The position numbers were made by a program, and so were the translations under genes. A DNA stretch of 64,000 nucleotides from Rhodoferax lithotrophicus (GTDB lineage: Bacteria; Pseudomonadota; Gammaproteobacteria; Burkholderiales; Burkholderiaceae_C): positions 4,733,989 to 4,797,988 of the forward strand of contig NZ_AP024238.1 in assembly GCF_019973615.1 (NCBI RefSeq), given 5' to 3'. The notes below the pieces were generated by a model that was given only the letters and a program-made list of their open reading frames with translations, made no database searches and was not told where the DNA came from. This document shows positions 24,336 to 33,740 of this stretch, one piece after another. The stretch's first letter is position 1, and every line of letters starts with the position of its first letter.

Positions 24336-26192
24336 TCAGCGGACTTTGACCTTGGCCATCTCCTGGCCATCCGGGCTCATCACGTGGGTAGAGCAGGCCA
24401 GGCAGGGGTCAAACGAATGCAGCGTGCGCAGAATTTCCAGCGGCTGCTCGGGGTTGACCATGGGGGTGCCCAGCAGGCTGGCCTCAAAGGCACCGATCTG
24501 GCCCTTGGCATCACGCGGGCTGCCGTTCCAGGTGGTGGGAACCACACACTGGTAGTTCTCTATTCTGCCGTCCTTGATCTTGATCCAGTGGCCCAGCATG
24601 CCGCGTGGCGCAGCCACCGTGCCCACACCCTTGGCCTCTTTGGGCCAGGTGGCCGGGTCCCATTTCTCGACGTTGGCGGTGCTGCGGTCACCGGCCTTGA
24701 TGTTGGCCACCAGTTCGTTGAAATCGTCGAGCATCATTTCGCCGCAATACTGGCCTTCCAGCGCACGCGCCAGGGTGCGGCCAATGGTGGTGGGCAGCAA
24801 TTGTTTGGCGGTGTATTGGGTTTCCGGCAGGCCCAGTGCCTTGGGAAAGGCACTGTTGATGACTTGCGCGGCGTACTCGATCTGCTCTTTGGGGCGTTGT
24901 GCGTAGGTGTTGCCCTTGCTCGCATGGGCGTAGGCCAGGATGTAACGCGACAGCGGGCCAACCTCCATGGCGTGGCCGCGCCAGCGGGGCGACTTGATCC
25001 ACGAATACTTGGCGCTCTCGTCGATGTTCTCGATGTTGGTTTTAGTGCCCTTGGTTTTATCACCGAGCTGGTAGTTGGGTTCGGTCACACCGTCCCAGGG
25101 GTGCAGACCCTTGGTGTCATCGGCATATTTGTACCAGCTGTGGGTGACAAATTCCTGCACCTGCTCCGGGTCACGCGGGTCAATCGGGTGGATTTCGTCC
25201 CAGTTGCCGTTCAGGATGACACCGCCGGGCAATTTCTGGGTCTTGGCATCCCCCATGACTTTTTCGTAGGTGCCATAGTCGCTGACGTTGGTGGCACTCA
25301 GGCCACCACCATGCAACCATCCGGCTTGTTTGTAGAGGGTGCCAATGGCCAGCACGTCAGGGATGTAAACGTTTTTGTTGAACTCGATCATTTCGTCGAT
25401 CCGCGACTTGACGAAATTGAGGCGCTCCATGTTGATCGGCGCACCCGATGCACCGTCGCCATCCAGGTTGATGGCGCAGGGCACGCCACCCACCAGGTAG
25501 TTGGGGTGCGGGTTTTTTCCGCCAAAAATGGTGTGAATCTTGACCCAGTCTTTTTGCAGGTCGAGCGCTTCCAGGTAGTGCGTCACCGCCATCAGGTTGG
25601 CCTCGGCGGGCAACACATAGGCTTTGCTGCCCCAATACCCGTTGGCGAAGGGCCCTAGCTGGCCGCTTTCCACAAACTTCTTCAACCGGTTCTGAATGTC
25701 GCGGAAATAGCCGGGTGAAGACAGCGGGTGAGAGGGCGAGACGAGTTGCTGCAGCTCACTGGTCTTCTTGGGATCGGCCTTGAGCGCCGACACCACATCC
25801 ACCCAGTCCAGCGCATGCAGGTGGTAGAAATGCACCGCGTGGTCGTGCACCTGCAGTGTCTTGGCCATGATCTCGCGGATCAGGTAGGCATTTTTGGGAA
25901 TCGTGATGCCCAGCGCATCTTCCACGGCGCGCACGCTGGTCAGCGCGTGGCAGCCAGTGCAGACACCGCAAATACGCTCCACAAAGGCCCAGGCATCACG
26001 CGGGTCACGGCCTTTCAGAATCACCTCCAGCCCGCGCCACATGGTGCCGGTGGAGACCGCGTTGCGGATGATGTTGTCTTTGTCAACGTTGACTTCGCAG
26101 CGCATGTGACCCTCAATACGCGTCACCGGGTCGACGACGATGCGTCGGCCCGTGTTGTCCAGCTTGAAGCCCTGTGTTTCGGTTGCACCCAT
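24336..26192 (-). CDS. hoxG: Uptake [NiFe]-hydrogenase large subunit HoxG
   Basis: A 618-residue catalytic subunit, the same length as Cupriavidus HoxG. Active-site Cys are at 75 and 78 (RICGVC) and in the C-terminal DPCLACSTH. The 15-residue tail after that His (starting VMSPDG) is the peptide cut by HoxM. Val77 occupies the gas-channel position that is Ile in HoxC. The protein is exported in complex with HoxK. It starts 23 bases after hoxK. Confidence 0.97.
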   Translation of the reverse strand: MGATETQGFKLDNTGRRIVVDPVTRIEGHMRCEVNVDKDNIIRNAVSTGTMWRGLEVILKGRDPRDAWAFVERICGVCTGCHALTSVRAVEDALGITIPKNAYLIREIMAKTLQVHDHAVHFYHLHALDWVDVVSALKADPKKTSELQQLVSPSHPLSSPGYFRDIQNRLKKFVESGQLGPFANGYWGSKAYVLPAEANLMAVTHYLEALDLQKDWVKIHTIFGGKNPHPNYLVGGVPCAINLDGDGASGAPINMERLNFVKSRIDEMIEFNKNVYIPDVLAIGTLYKQAGWLHGGGLSATNVSDYGTYEKVMGDAKTQKLPGGVILNGNWDEIHPIDPRDPEQVQEFVTHSWYKYADDTKGLHPWDGVTEPNYQLGDKTKGTKTNIENIDESAKYSWIKSPRWRGHAMEVGPLSRYILAYAHASKGNTYAQRPKEQIEYAAQVINSAFPKALGLPETQYTAKQLLPTTIGRTLARALEGQYCGEMMLDDFNELVANIKAGDRSTANVEKWDPATWPKEAKGVGTVAAPRGMLGHWIKIKDGRIENYQCVVPTTWNGSPRDAKGQIGAFEASLLGTPMVNPEQPLEILRTLHSFDPCLACSTHVMSPDGQEMAKVKVR

Positions 26193-26215
26193 GGTATGTG
26201 TCCTTGTTGTGTGGT

Positions 26216-27292
26216 TCAGGCTTTGGTGGTGGTGTTTTTGGCAGCGGAGGCGCGGCTGATGGCAGACACCGCGGCGTGGGCCACCACGGCGGCACCCACC
26301 ACGGCGGCAGCCGTGCCGCCAATCTGGTCAGCGGTGCCCTCGATGCCAAACTGGTGGATGGTGGTCAACCGGTCGTAGAACGAACCCTTGTCCCAGAAGC
26401 CGTCTTCCGAGCAGCCAATACAGCCGTGCCCGGCCTTGATCGGGAAGCTGGTGCCTTCGTTCCACATCACGGTGGAGCAGGCGTTGTAGGTGGTGGGGCC
26501 TTTGCAGCCGACCTTGTACAGGCAGTAGCCTTTGCGGGCCGATTCGTCGTCAAACGCTTCGACAAACTGGCCGGCATCAAAGTGCGGGCGGCGGTAGCAC
26601 TTGTCGTGGATGCGCTGGCTGTAGAACATCTTGGGGCGGCCCTGGCGGTCCAGCTCGGGGATTTTGTCGAAGGTCAGCATGTAGGTGATCACACCGGTCA
26701 TGACCTCGGCAATCGGCGGGCAGCCGGGCACCTTGATGATGGGTTTGTCGGTGATGACCTTGTGGATAGGTGTGGCCTGCGTCGGGTTCGGCTTGGCCGC
26801 TTGTACACAACCCCAGGAGGCGCAAGAACCCCAGGCGATGACGGCCTTGGCATCCTTGGCGACGCGCTTGAGTTTTTCGATGAAAGGTTTGCCCGACTGG
26901 ATGCAGAACATGCCGTCTTCATTGAGCGGCGGGTTGCCTTCGACTGCCAGGATGTAGTTACCCTTGTACTTGGTCATGATCTCGTCGAGGATGGCCTCGG
27001 CCTGGTGACCGGCGGCGGCCATCAGCGTGTCGTCATAGTCGAGCGACAACATCGACAGCACCACATCCTTGGCCAGCGGGTGGGCTGAGCGGATGAAGCT
27101 CTCGGAACAACAGGTGCATTCCAGCCCATGCAGCCACAGCACCGGCGTGCGCGGCTTGGTTTCCATGGCGTGGGCAATTTGCGGCACAAAAGACGGTGCC
27201 AGCCCCAATGAGGTGGCGGTCAGCGAACAGTACTTGAGCAGGCTGCGTCGGGATATGCCTTGGCGGCGCATGACCTCATAAAACGTTTCCAC
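26216..27292 (-). CDS. hoxK: Uptake [NiFe]-hydrogenase small subunit HoxK
   Basis: A 358-residue iron-sulfur subunit with a Tat signal (SRRSLLKYC) cleaved near AHA-METK. In mature numbering the proximal cluster has six Cys: 17, 19 and 20 (ECTCC), 115 and 120 (GSCASWGC) and one in VPGCPP. The extra Cys19 and Cys120 mark the [4Fe-3S] cluster of O2-tolerant enzymes. A hydrophobic C-terminal helix binds HoxZ. The GTG start at 27292 was chosen for its GAGGAG ribosome site 8 bases upstream and match to known HoxK N-termini; a TTG at 27337 would lie closer to the transcript start and lacks such a site. Confidence 0.96.
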   Translation of the reverse strand: METFYEVMRRQGISRRSLLKYCSLTATSLGLAPSFVPQIAHAMETKPRTPVLWLHGLECTCCSESFIRSAHPLAKDVVLSMLSLDYDDTLMAAAGHQAEAILDEIMTKYKGNYILAVEGNPPLNEDGMFCIQSGKPFIEKLKRVAKDAKAVIAWGSCASWGCVQAAKPNPTQATPIHKVITDKPIIKVPGCPPIAEVMTGVITYMLTFDKIPELDRQGRPKMFYSQRIHDKCYRRPHFDAGQFVEAFDDESARKGYCLYKVGCKGPTTYNACSTVMWNEGTSFPIKAGHGCIGCSEDGFWDKGSFYDRLTTIHQFGIEGTADQIGGTAAAVVGAAVVAHAAVSAISRASAAKNTTTKA

Positions 27293-27363
27293 AGTGAACT
27301 CTCCTCGTTGATTGATCTGGGTGACTTTGGGCTGCAAACGCAGCTGCCAACGGTCAAGGATTT

Positions 27364-27378
27364 ACAAGTTCTGTGCCA
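27364..27378 (-). promoter_or_regulatory. Sigma-54 promoter of the hydrogenase operon
   Basis: On the minus strand TGGCAC-AGAAC-TTGT matches the -24/-12 consensus (GG, ten bases, then GT in place of GC). It predicts a start near 27353 and a leader of about 60 bases before the hoxK GTG. The activator would be HoxA. Confidence 0.78.
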
Positions 27379-27778
27379 AAAACCAGCGCATTCACGTAAA
27401 CCCCTAGGACGGCACACACCCATCTGCCTCGGACCCAATGAGAACGGCGATTTGTCGGGGCCTGTTTTGCCAGCCTTCAGAAATACCCGAATCACTGAAT
27501 GGACACTACATTTGCAGATTGATGCCTCAGATGGATACAGAGATGGCAGCCGGGGGCCGCATAGGCAGCCCGGACTTGCGCGGCATCCAGCGTGACCTCA
27601 CTTGGCGGTCAGTTATTCAGACCTTCTCTCGTACTGCCAGTGATAGTGATGGATTGAGTCTATTGACCTAGCGCAAAAGTGTTGCAGGTTCAATTTTGAG
27701 CATCGTGAGTCAAGGCACAATTGGGCCCACAGGTGCTGAAAAAATGTTGGATCATTCGCCTAAATTCAGAGATTTGCC
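27379..27778. other. Divergent intergenic region between hoxK and the PhnD-like gene
   Basis: About 400 bases without a credible gene. It must hold the HoxA enhancer site for the hoxK promoter and the promoter of the plus-strand PhnD-like gene. No clear IHF site, operator palindrome or sigma-70 promoter was recognised by eye. Confidence 0.5.
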
Positions 27779-28633
27779 ATGAACTCGTTGTCTCGCCGCC
27801 GTTTGCTGTTTGCAAGCGCCGCTTGTGGCTTGCTCCCTTTCGCCGGAGCTGTGGGTGCACCAGCATTACCACCGTTGAAGCTGGGCATCATGCCTTTCAA
27901 CAGCACGCTGGCGTTGATCAAGACCCACCAGCCCTTGACCCAGTACCTGGAGGCCAGCTTGGGACGGCGCATCAGCGTGTTCACCTCGACCGACTACTTC
28001 ACCTACATCAACGAATTACTCGACGGTCATTTTGACTTGGCCATCGCCGGGCCGCATTTTGGCATCATGGCGAAAGACCGGGGCATGGTTATCCTGGCTC
28101 GCTATCGGGCTGATTTGCAGTCGGTGTTTGTGGTGCGAGCTGACTCCCCCATCAAACATCCTGACGAATTGCGCGGCAAACGCCTGGTGTTGTCAAGCCG
28201 CATGTCGATGTCGTCCATGGGCGGCGTGAAATGGCTCCAGGAAAGTGGCCTGGAACTGGGTCGTGACTACCAGTTGTTTGAACGCAGCACGCACGGTGCA
28301 GCCATTGCCGCCGTAGCCGTGAAGGAATTCGACGCAGCCATCACCACCTACACACCACTCAAGCAGATTCCAGAAGATGTACGCGCCGCCATCCGGGTAT
28401 TGCCGGTGGATATTCACGCGCCACATTTAATGACATTGGCCAACACCAAACTGGGCGCACCGATGATCGAGCGGGCGCGGCAAGCGTTGCGCAGTTTTTC
28501 GTCTTCGGTGCCTGGGCGTGAATTTTTTGCCGAAACCGGATACCAGGGTTATGTCGATGTGACGGCCGCTGATGCGACGGCACTGAAGCCTTTTGTGGCG
28601 CTCACCGTTGAGATGATGAGGCAGGGGCGGTGA
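27779..28633 (+). CDS. PhnD-like periplasmic substrate-binding protein
   Basis: A 284-residue phosphate/phosphite/phosphonate-type binding protein (PhnD family). The N-terminus has an arginine-rich export signal (SRRRLLF, then a hydrophobic stretch ending at GAVGAPA). Typical family motifs are LKLGIMPFNS, GHFDLAIAGPHFG and the central SSMGGVKWLQESG. No ABC permease or ATPase adjoins it. Its stop overlaps the GTG start of a PAS/EAL protein, so it probably acts as the ligand-binding partner of that signalling protein, not in uptake. The ligand is unknown. Confidence 0.86.
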   Translation: MNSLSRRRLLFASAACGLLPFAGAVGAPALPPLKLGIMPFNSTLALIKTHQPLTQYLEASLGRRISVFTSTDYFTYINELLDGHFDLAIAGPHFGIMAKDRGMVILARYRADLQSVFVVRADSPIKHPDELRGKRLVLSSRMSMSSMGGVKWLQESGLELGRDYQLFERSTHGAAIAAVAVKEFDAAITTYTPLKQIPEDVRAAIRVLPVDIHAPHLMTLANTKLGAPMIERARQALRSFSSSVPGREFFAETGYQGYVDVTAADATALKPFVALTVEMMRQGR

Positions 28634-31600
28634 AATTGCCTGGTTTTGCCCATGGCCTGCGTTTTCGGCTGTTCATTGCAAGCCTGCTGATTGAGTTGGT
28701 GATGATGGTGGTGCTGGTAGGCAACAGCCTGCGACTGATTGACTCGCACCTGATTCGCCAGACCGAGCGCCGTCTGACCGCCATTGAGCTGGCCTACAAA
28801 ACTGCGGTGGCCCTGCCATTGGCTGCGCGTGATTACGCCACCCTGCGTGATGTGCTGGACGGATGGCATCAGGCTGAAGACATCACCTATCTGGTGGTGA
28901 CTGACAATGAAGCCCATATCCTCGCATCGTCGGGCTGGCCACAGGGGCAAATACTGCCAGAGCCATCGAAAGACTTCCGCAACGTCGATGTCTTGCACGT
29001 CAGTTTTCCAGTCGATGTGCTGGGTCAATACTACGGCGTTGTGCATTACGGCTTGTCGATGGCCTTCCTGAAAACTGCGCGCCAAGACTTGATGCTGCAA
29101 GGCACATTGATCGCTTCGGTAGAGCTGCTGTTGAGCTTTTTGGTACTTTACGCCGTGGGTTTCTGGCTGACCCGTCATCTGGCGCACCTGACCGAAGCCA
29201 GCAGCCGCATTGCCGCTGGCAGCTACCAGATCCGCCTGCCTTATGCGTCCAGTGATGAGGTTGGGCAACTCACGCAAAACTTCAATCGAATGGCCGAAGC
29301 GGTTGAATCGCGCGTGACCGAACTTGCCAAGTTGCTGGCGCAGCAAAAAAACATCCTGCAAGCCTTGGGTGAAGGCATTTACGCCCAGGACAAAGAAGGC
29401 CGCTGTATTTTCATCAACCCTGCTGCCCTGGCCATGCTGGGCTACGCCGAGGCCGAGGCCATTGGTGTTGACACCCATGCGCTGTTTCACCATAGTCACG
29501 CAGACGGTTCGGTTTTTCCCAAATCAGACTGCCCGGCGTTCCACACCTGCCATGATGGACAAACGCGCAGCACTGAAGACTGGTTCTGGCACAGAAAGGG
29601 CTATTGTTTCCCAGTGGCCATCATCATCACGCCGATGATGATTGAGGGCGAAATCCAGGGCTCTCTGGTAGCTTTCAGGGACATTTCAGAGAGTCGTCAG
29701 GCAGCCCTGGCACTCAAAGAAAGCCATGACCGGCTCACCACCTTTATCAATGCCTTGCCCGACATTGTGGTCATCAAAGACGGCCAGAACCGCTGGCAGC
29801 TCATCAATAATGCGGCATGTGAAGCACTCAAGCTGGATGGTTTTGACTGGCAAGGCAAAGACAATACCGAGCTGGCGCAGCTTCGGCCGGAGTTTCAAAA
29901 GTTTCACCAGGAGGCTCTTGTCACCGACGAGCTGGCTTGGAAAAACAGGGCGATCACGCTGAGCACCGAACATATTTTTGCTGAAGGTGACACGCTTCGC
30001 ATCAGCGAAGTCCGGAAAATGCCCGTGTTTTCCGGCGATGGCAAACGTTTGGCCCTGATGGTGATTGCGCGCGACATTACCGAACGGGTACAAACCGAGA
30101 GCCAGTTGAGAAAGCTCTCACTGGCAGTTGAGCAAAGCCCGGAAAACATCGTCATCACGGATCTGGCTGGTCATATCGAATACGTCAACGCTGCGTTTGT
30201 ATCAAACACCGGGTACTCGCGTGAAGAGCTGATGGGGCAGACTTCAAGGGTCATCAAGTCCGGCAAGACACCGACGGATACCTACGCAGCGCTGTGGTCG
30301 GCCATCAAAGTGGGAGACATCTGGCGCGGCGAATTTATCAACCGGCGCAAAGATGGCACTGAATATCTGGAGTCGGCCACCATCGCCCCGGTGCGCGAAG
30401 GCAGTGGGCAGATCAGCAACTATCTGGCCATCAAGCAAGACATCACCGAGCAGCGACGCAACCAGGCACAAATTTACAGGCTGGCCTACCATGACACGCT
30501 GACCAGTCTGCCCAATCGGGCCAAACTGCTGGAGCGCCTTGAGCTGGCGCTGACATTTGCCAAGCGCCAGTCCGTGGAAAACGCGCTCATTCTGTTCAAT
30601 CTGGACCGCTTCAAGAACATCAACGATGCACGTGGCCACCGCATGGGTGACCTGCTGCTGATCGCGGTCGGGGAGCGCTTGGGTCGCTATTTGCGAGAAG
30701 GTGACATCTTGGCGCGGGTGGCTGCTGATGAGTTCGCTTGTTTGCTGCTGACCACGCAATCCTGCGATGACTCTGCCAGCCGCCATGCGATGGCTGTGGC
30801 CGAAGATATCCGTACCGCGCTTCGTCAACCATTTGACTTTGGCGGCGAAGATGCGCAGGTCAGCGCCAGTCTTGGCATCACCCTTTTTCCTCAAAATGCG
30901 GAGGACACTCCGCAAGAAGTGTTGCGACGCGCCGACACGGCCCTGCATCGGGCCAAAGATGCGGGCGGCAACCAGTGTGCTTTTTTTGATATTGGCATGG
31001 GCGAGTTGACACAACAGCGCTTTCTCACCGAGCATGAACTGCGAATTGGCATTCCGGCGGGTGAACTGCGATTGTTCGTTCAACCGCAAGTCAACGCGGC
31101 CGGTACGCTGGTGAGCTGCGAAGCACTGGTGCGCTGGCAGCATCCAAGGCGGGGTCTGCTGCCACCCGGGGTGTTCATTCCGGTGGCCGAAGAGTCCGAT
31201 CTGATCATTGAGCTGGAACACTGGGTCACGCGTGAGGCCTGCCGCCTGTTGGCGCAGGAAGAAATGGCAGGCAACCCGCTGCACATGTCGATCAACATCA
31301 GCCCGCGCCATTTCCGCCAGTCCGGGTTTTGCGACTGGTTGATAGACCTTCTACAGCAAGAAGGCAACGACCCGGCTTACCTGACGCTGGAGATCACAGA
31401 GGGCATGGTGATCGACAACATTGACGAGCTGGTTGCCAAGATGAACCGGCTGTCTAAACTTGGCATTCACTTCTCGATTGATGACTTTGGCACCGGCTAC
31501 TCGTCATTGGCTTACCTGAAGCGACTACCCATTGATGAGCTGAAAATCGACAAAACCTTTGTGCAGGATGCGCCAACCGACCCGGATGATGGTGCACTGG

Positions 31601-31782
31601 TGGAAACCATTCTGTCGATTGCCCATCACCTGCATCTGAAAGTGGTGGCAGAAGGTGTTGAGACTCCTGAGCAAGCCATGTTTCTCAACAGCCGCGCTGA
31701 CGTGATTCACCAGGGCTATCTCTTTGGCCGCCCAGAACCAGCCGATATCTTTCTGGCCCGGCGGTGGCAGACCTTAAGCTAA
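28630..31782 (+). CDS. Membrane PAS-GGDEF-EAL protein with degenerate GGDEF
   Basis: A 1050-residue c-di-GMP signalling protein. Order: membrane segment (about 12-35), periplasmic domain, second membrane segment (about 155-180), HAMP, three PAS domains (about 235, 370 and 495), GGDEF domain, EAL domain. The cyclase motif is AADEF (698-702) in place of GGDEF, so cyclase activity is doubtful. The EAL site is complete: EAL at 831-833, IDDFGTGYSSL and VVAEGVETPEQ. It is thus probably a phosphodiesterase, controlled by the co-encoded PhnD-like protein. It starts at GTG overlapping that gene's stop (GTGA). Confidence 0.92.
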   Translation: MKLPGFAHGLRFRLFIASLLIELVMMVVLVGNSLRLIDSHLIRQTERRLTAIELAYKTAVALPLAARDYATLRDVLDGWHQAEDITYLVVTDNEAHILASSGWPQGQILPEPSKDFRNVDVLHVSFPVDVLGQYYGVVHYGLSMAFLKTARQDLMLQGTLIASVELLLSFLVLYAVGFWLTRHLAHLTEASSRIAAGSYQIRLPYASSDEVGQLTQNFNRMAEAVESRVTELAKLLAQQKNILQALGEGIYAQDKEGRCIFINPAALAMLGYAEAEAIGVDTHALFHHSHADGSVFPKSDCPAFHTCHDGQTRSTEDWFWHRKGYCFPVAIIITPMMIEGEIQGSLVAFRDISESRQAALALKESHDRLTTFINALPDIVVIKDGQNRWQLINNAACEALKLDGFDWQGKDNTELAQLRPEFQKFHQEALVTDELAWKNRAITLSTEHIFAEGDTLRISEVRKMPVFSGDGKRLALMVIARDITERVQTESQLRKLSLAVEQSPENIVITDLAGHIEYVNAAFVSNTGYSREELMGQTSRVIKSGKTPTDTYAALWSAIKVGDIWRGEFINRRKDGTEYLESATIAPVREGSGQISNYLAIKQDITEQRRNQAQIYRLAYHDTLTSLPNRAKLLERLELALTFAKRQSVENALILFNLDRFKNINDARGHRMGDLLLIAVGERLGRYLREGDILARVAADEFACLLLTTQSCDDSASRHAMAVAEDIRTALRQPFDFGGEDAQVSASLGITLFPQNAEDTPQEVLRRADTALHRAKDAGGNQCAFFDIGMGELTQQRFLTEHELRIGIPAGELRLFVQPQVNAAGTLVSCEALVRWQHPRRGLLPPGVFIPVAEESDLIIELEHWVTREACRLLAQEEMAGNPLHMSINISPRHFRQSGFCDWLIDLLQQEGNDPAYLTLEITEGMVIDNIDELVAKMNRLSKLGIHFSIDDFGTGYSSLAYLKRLPIDELKIDKTFVQDAPTDPDDGALVETILSIAHHLHLKVVAEGVETPEQAMFLNSRADVIHQGYLFGRPEPADIFLARRWQTLS

Positions 31783-31816
31783 CTCGCTGGCGCAATATTC
31801 ATTCAGTTTCCGGCAC

Positions 31817-32785
31817 TCACTCTGCAGGCAGCGAAAGCCCAGTCGGCTCGGGCTGAATACGTGCGGCCCACAACACGCCGCCCACCAGCAAGCCAATGCC
31901 CAGCAGCGTCAGCGGCTCGGGCCACTGGCCGCGCAGCAAAAAGGCGTACAGCAAGGCCGATAACGTCTCGAACACGATCAACTGCCCCACGGTGGCAGTG
32001 GGTAGGCGCTGACTGGCTTCGTTCCAGCACAGCGTACCCAGCCAGGAGGCAAACAAACCCATGGCCACCATCAGGCCGACGAACAGCGCCGGGCGCGGGC
32101 CAAACGGCAGGGCAAAAGCCAGGTCGCTGCTGTAAGCGTAGCCGCCAAACCCCAGGTAGCCCAGCGCCGCCAGCGGCAGCGTGGCCAGACCCTGCGCCGT
32201 GGCCCAGGTGCGCGGGCTGCGGTTGGGGTGGCCACGCAGCCAGTCGGCATTACGCAGCGGATACCAGGTCCAGCACAGCACAGCCCCGGCGGCCAGTATG
32301 GCCCCCATGGCATAGGCCCAGGTGTCGGCCTGCGGGTTCTGGCGCAGGGCTTGTAATTCCACCTGGTTGACGCAGGCAATGCCCAGCGCGATCAGCATCA
32401 AGGACGGGGCCAGCTGCCGCCAGGGCAGGCGGCCATCACGCTGATGGTTGCGCAGGTTGGCGCTGATGCCAATCACCACCGGCAATGTGCCGATCATCAT
32501 GGTCGGCAGCGGCCCACCGGCACGCTGGATGGCGCTGGACAGGCACAGGTAATACAGCAGGTTGCCCACCGCGGCGAGCTTGAGTGCCTCCAGCCAGTCG
32601 GCGCGGCTGAGCTTGGCCAGCTCACGCCGATCCAGCCAGCCCATGGGCAGTGCAATCAGCCCGAACGCCAGGTAGCGCCCCACCGTCTGCAACACCGCCG
32701 GGTACTCCGGCAACAACAGCGGCCCGACAAACACCAGCCCCCACATCAATCCCGCCGCCAGCGCAAAAAACACACCTGTCCACAT
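31817..32785 (-). CDS. EamA/DMT-family permease
   Basis: A 322-residue inner-membrane protein with about ten hydrophobic helices in two EamA repeats, typical of drug/metabolite exporters. It begins with the helix MWTGVFFALAAGLMWGLVF and ends with a short polar tail. The neighbour upstream in transcription is an AraC-type regulator on the same strand, with 80 bases between. The substrate is not predictable. Confidence 0.85.
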   Translation of the reverse strand: MWTGVFFALAAGLMWGLVFVGPLLLPEYPAVLQTVGRYLAFGLIALPMGWLDRRELAKLSRADWLEALKLAAVGNLLYYLCLSSAIQRAGGPLPTMMIGTLPVVIGISANLRNHQRDGRLPWRQLAPSLMLIALGIACVNQVELQALRQNPQADTWAYAMGAILAAGAVLCWTWYPLRNADWLRGHPNRSPRTWATAQGLATLPLAALGYLGFGGYAYSSDLAFALPFGPRPALFVGLMVAMGLFASWLGTLCWNEASQRLPTATVGQLIVFETLSALLYAFLLRGQWPEPLTLLGIGLLVGGVLWAARIQPEPTGLSLPAE

Positions 32786-32866
32786 GCAAGCTTTCCAATC
32801 AAACGAAGGCGCAAATTCTAGGAAGCGGTGCGGGGTGCGGTCTTGTACCAGATTGCGCTTTTGAAG

Positions 32867-33724
32867 CTATTTCAGGCCAAGCTGCTGCTGATAACGCGCC
32901 GGTGTCACACCATAGCGCCGGGCAAAGGCTCTGGTCAGGTGGGCCTGGTCGGTCAGGCCGGTGCTGGCGGCCACCATGGCCGGGGCCTGGCCGGCGGCCA
33001 GCAGGCGCTTGGCCTCGAACAGGCGCACCGCCATCAGCATTTGCTGTGGGGTGACGTGGTGCTGGGCCTGAAACTGGCGCAAAAAGTGAAACGGGCTCAG
33101 GCCCGCGACCCCGGCCAGATCGTTCAGCGTCAGGCGCTGCTCATAGTGGGCGTGCAGGTAGTCCAGCACGGGCTCAAAACGCATGCGCTTGTCGGTGGGG
33201 CGCGGCTTGTCCACCCGCGCGTGGGGGCGGATTTCGACCACCAGGCTGTGCAACAGGCTGTCAAAGGCCAGCGGCTCATCGGCTTGCCAAAGGGCTTCCA
33301 GCAACTGTGACACACGCTGGGCTTGCGCCTGGCTGTTGCTCACCACCGCGTCGGTGAACCACCAGACGGGTTCCCCGGTCAGGTCGGCCAGCACGGCGGG
33401 GTCGATGTAGAGCATGCGGTAGCGCCAGCCCCCTGCGGTTTCGGCTCGGCCGGTGTGCAATTCGTCGGGGTTCATCAGCACCAGCGAGTTGGGCGGTGCC
33501 AGGTGGTCTGCACCGCCGTAGCGAAAGCGCTCCACCCCCGACGCGATAGCCCCCAGTCCAAAGGCCTCGTGGGTGTGTGGCTCAAAGGCGTGGTGCACGA
33601 TGTGCGCCTTGTACAGCTCAACCCCGGGTCGACTCGGTACGCGGCGAAATTGCGCCCGGTCCAGCGGCACGTGGAACACCTCGGGGGTGTCTGTATTTGG
33701 TGCTTGCAAGAGGGTGGCAGGCAT
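32867..33724 (-). CDS. AraC-family transcriptional regulator
   Basis: A 285-residue regulator with an N-terminal cupin-like sensing domain (HTHEAFGLGAIASGVERFRY) and a C-terminal pair of helix-turn-helix motifs (LNDLAGVAGLSPFHFLRQFQ and a second ending FARRYGVTPARYQQ). The start at 33724 places it just after the upstream ABC gene's stop. It may regulate the adjacent DMT permease, as AraC-type genes often sit beside exporters; this is inference. Confidence 0.88.
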   Translation of the reverse strand: MPATLLQAPNTDTPEVFHVPLDRAQFRRVPSRPGVELYKAHIVHHAFEPHTHEAFGLGAIASGVERFRYGGADHLAPPNSLVLMNPDELHTGRAETAGGWRYRMLYIDPAVLADLTGEPVWWFTDAVVSNSQAQAQRVSQLLEALWQADEPLAFDSLLHSLVVEIRPHARVDKPRPTDKRMRFEPVLDYLHAHYEQRLTLNDLAGVAGLSPFHFLRQFQAQHHVTPQQMLMAVRLFEAKRLLAAGQAPAMVAASTGLTDQAHLTRAFARRYGVTPARYQQQLGLK

Positions 33725-33740
33725 GGGGCGTGACACGGCT

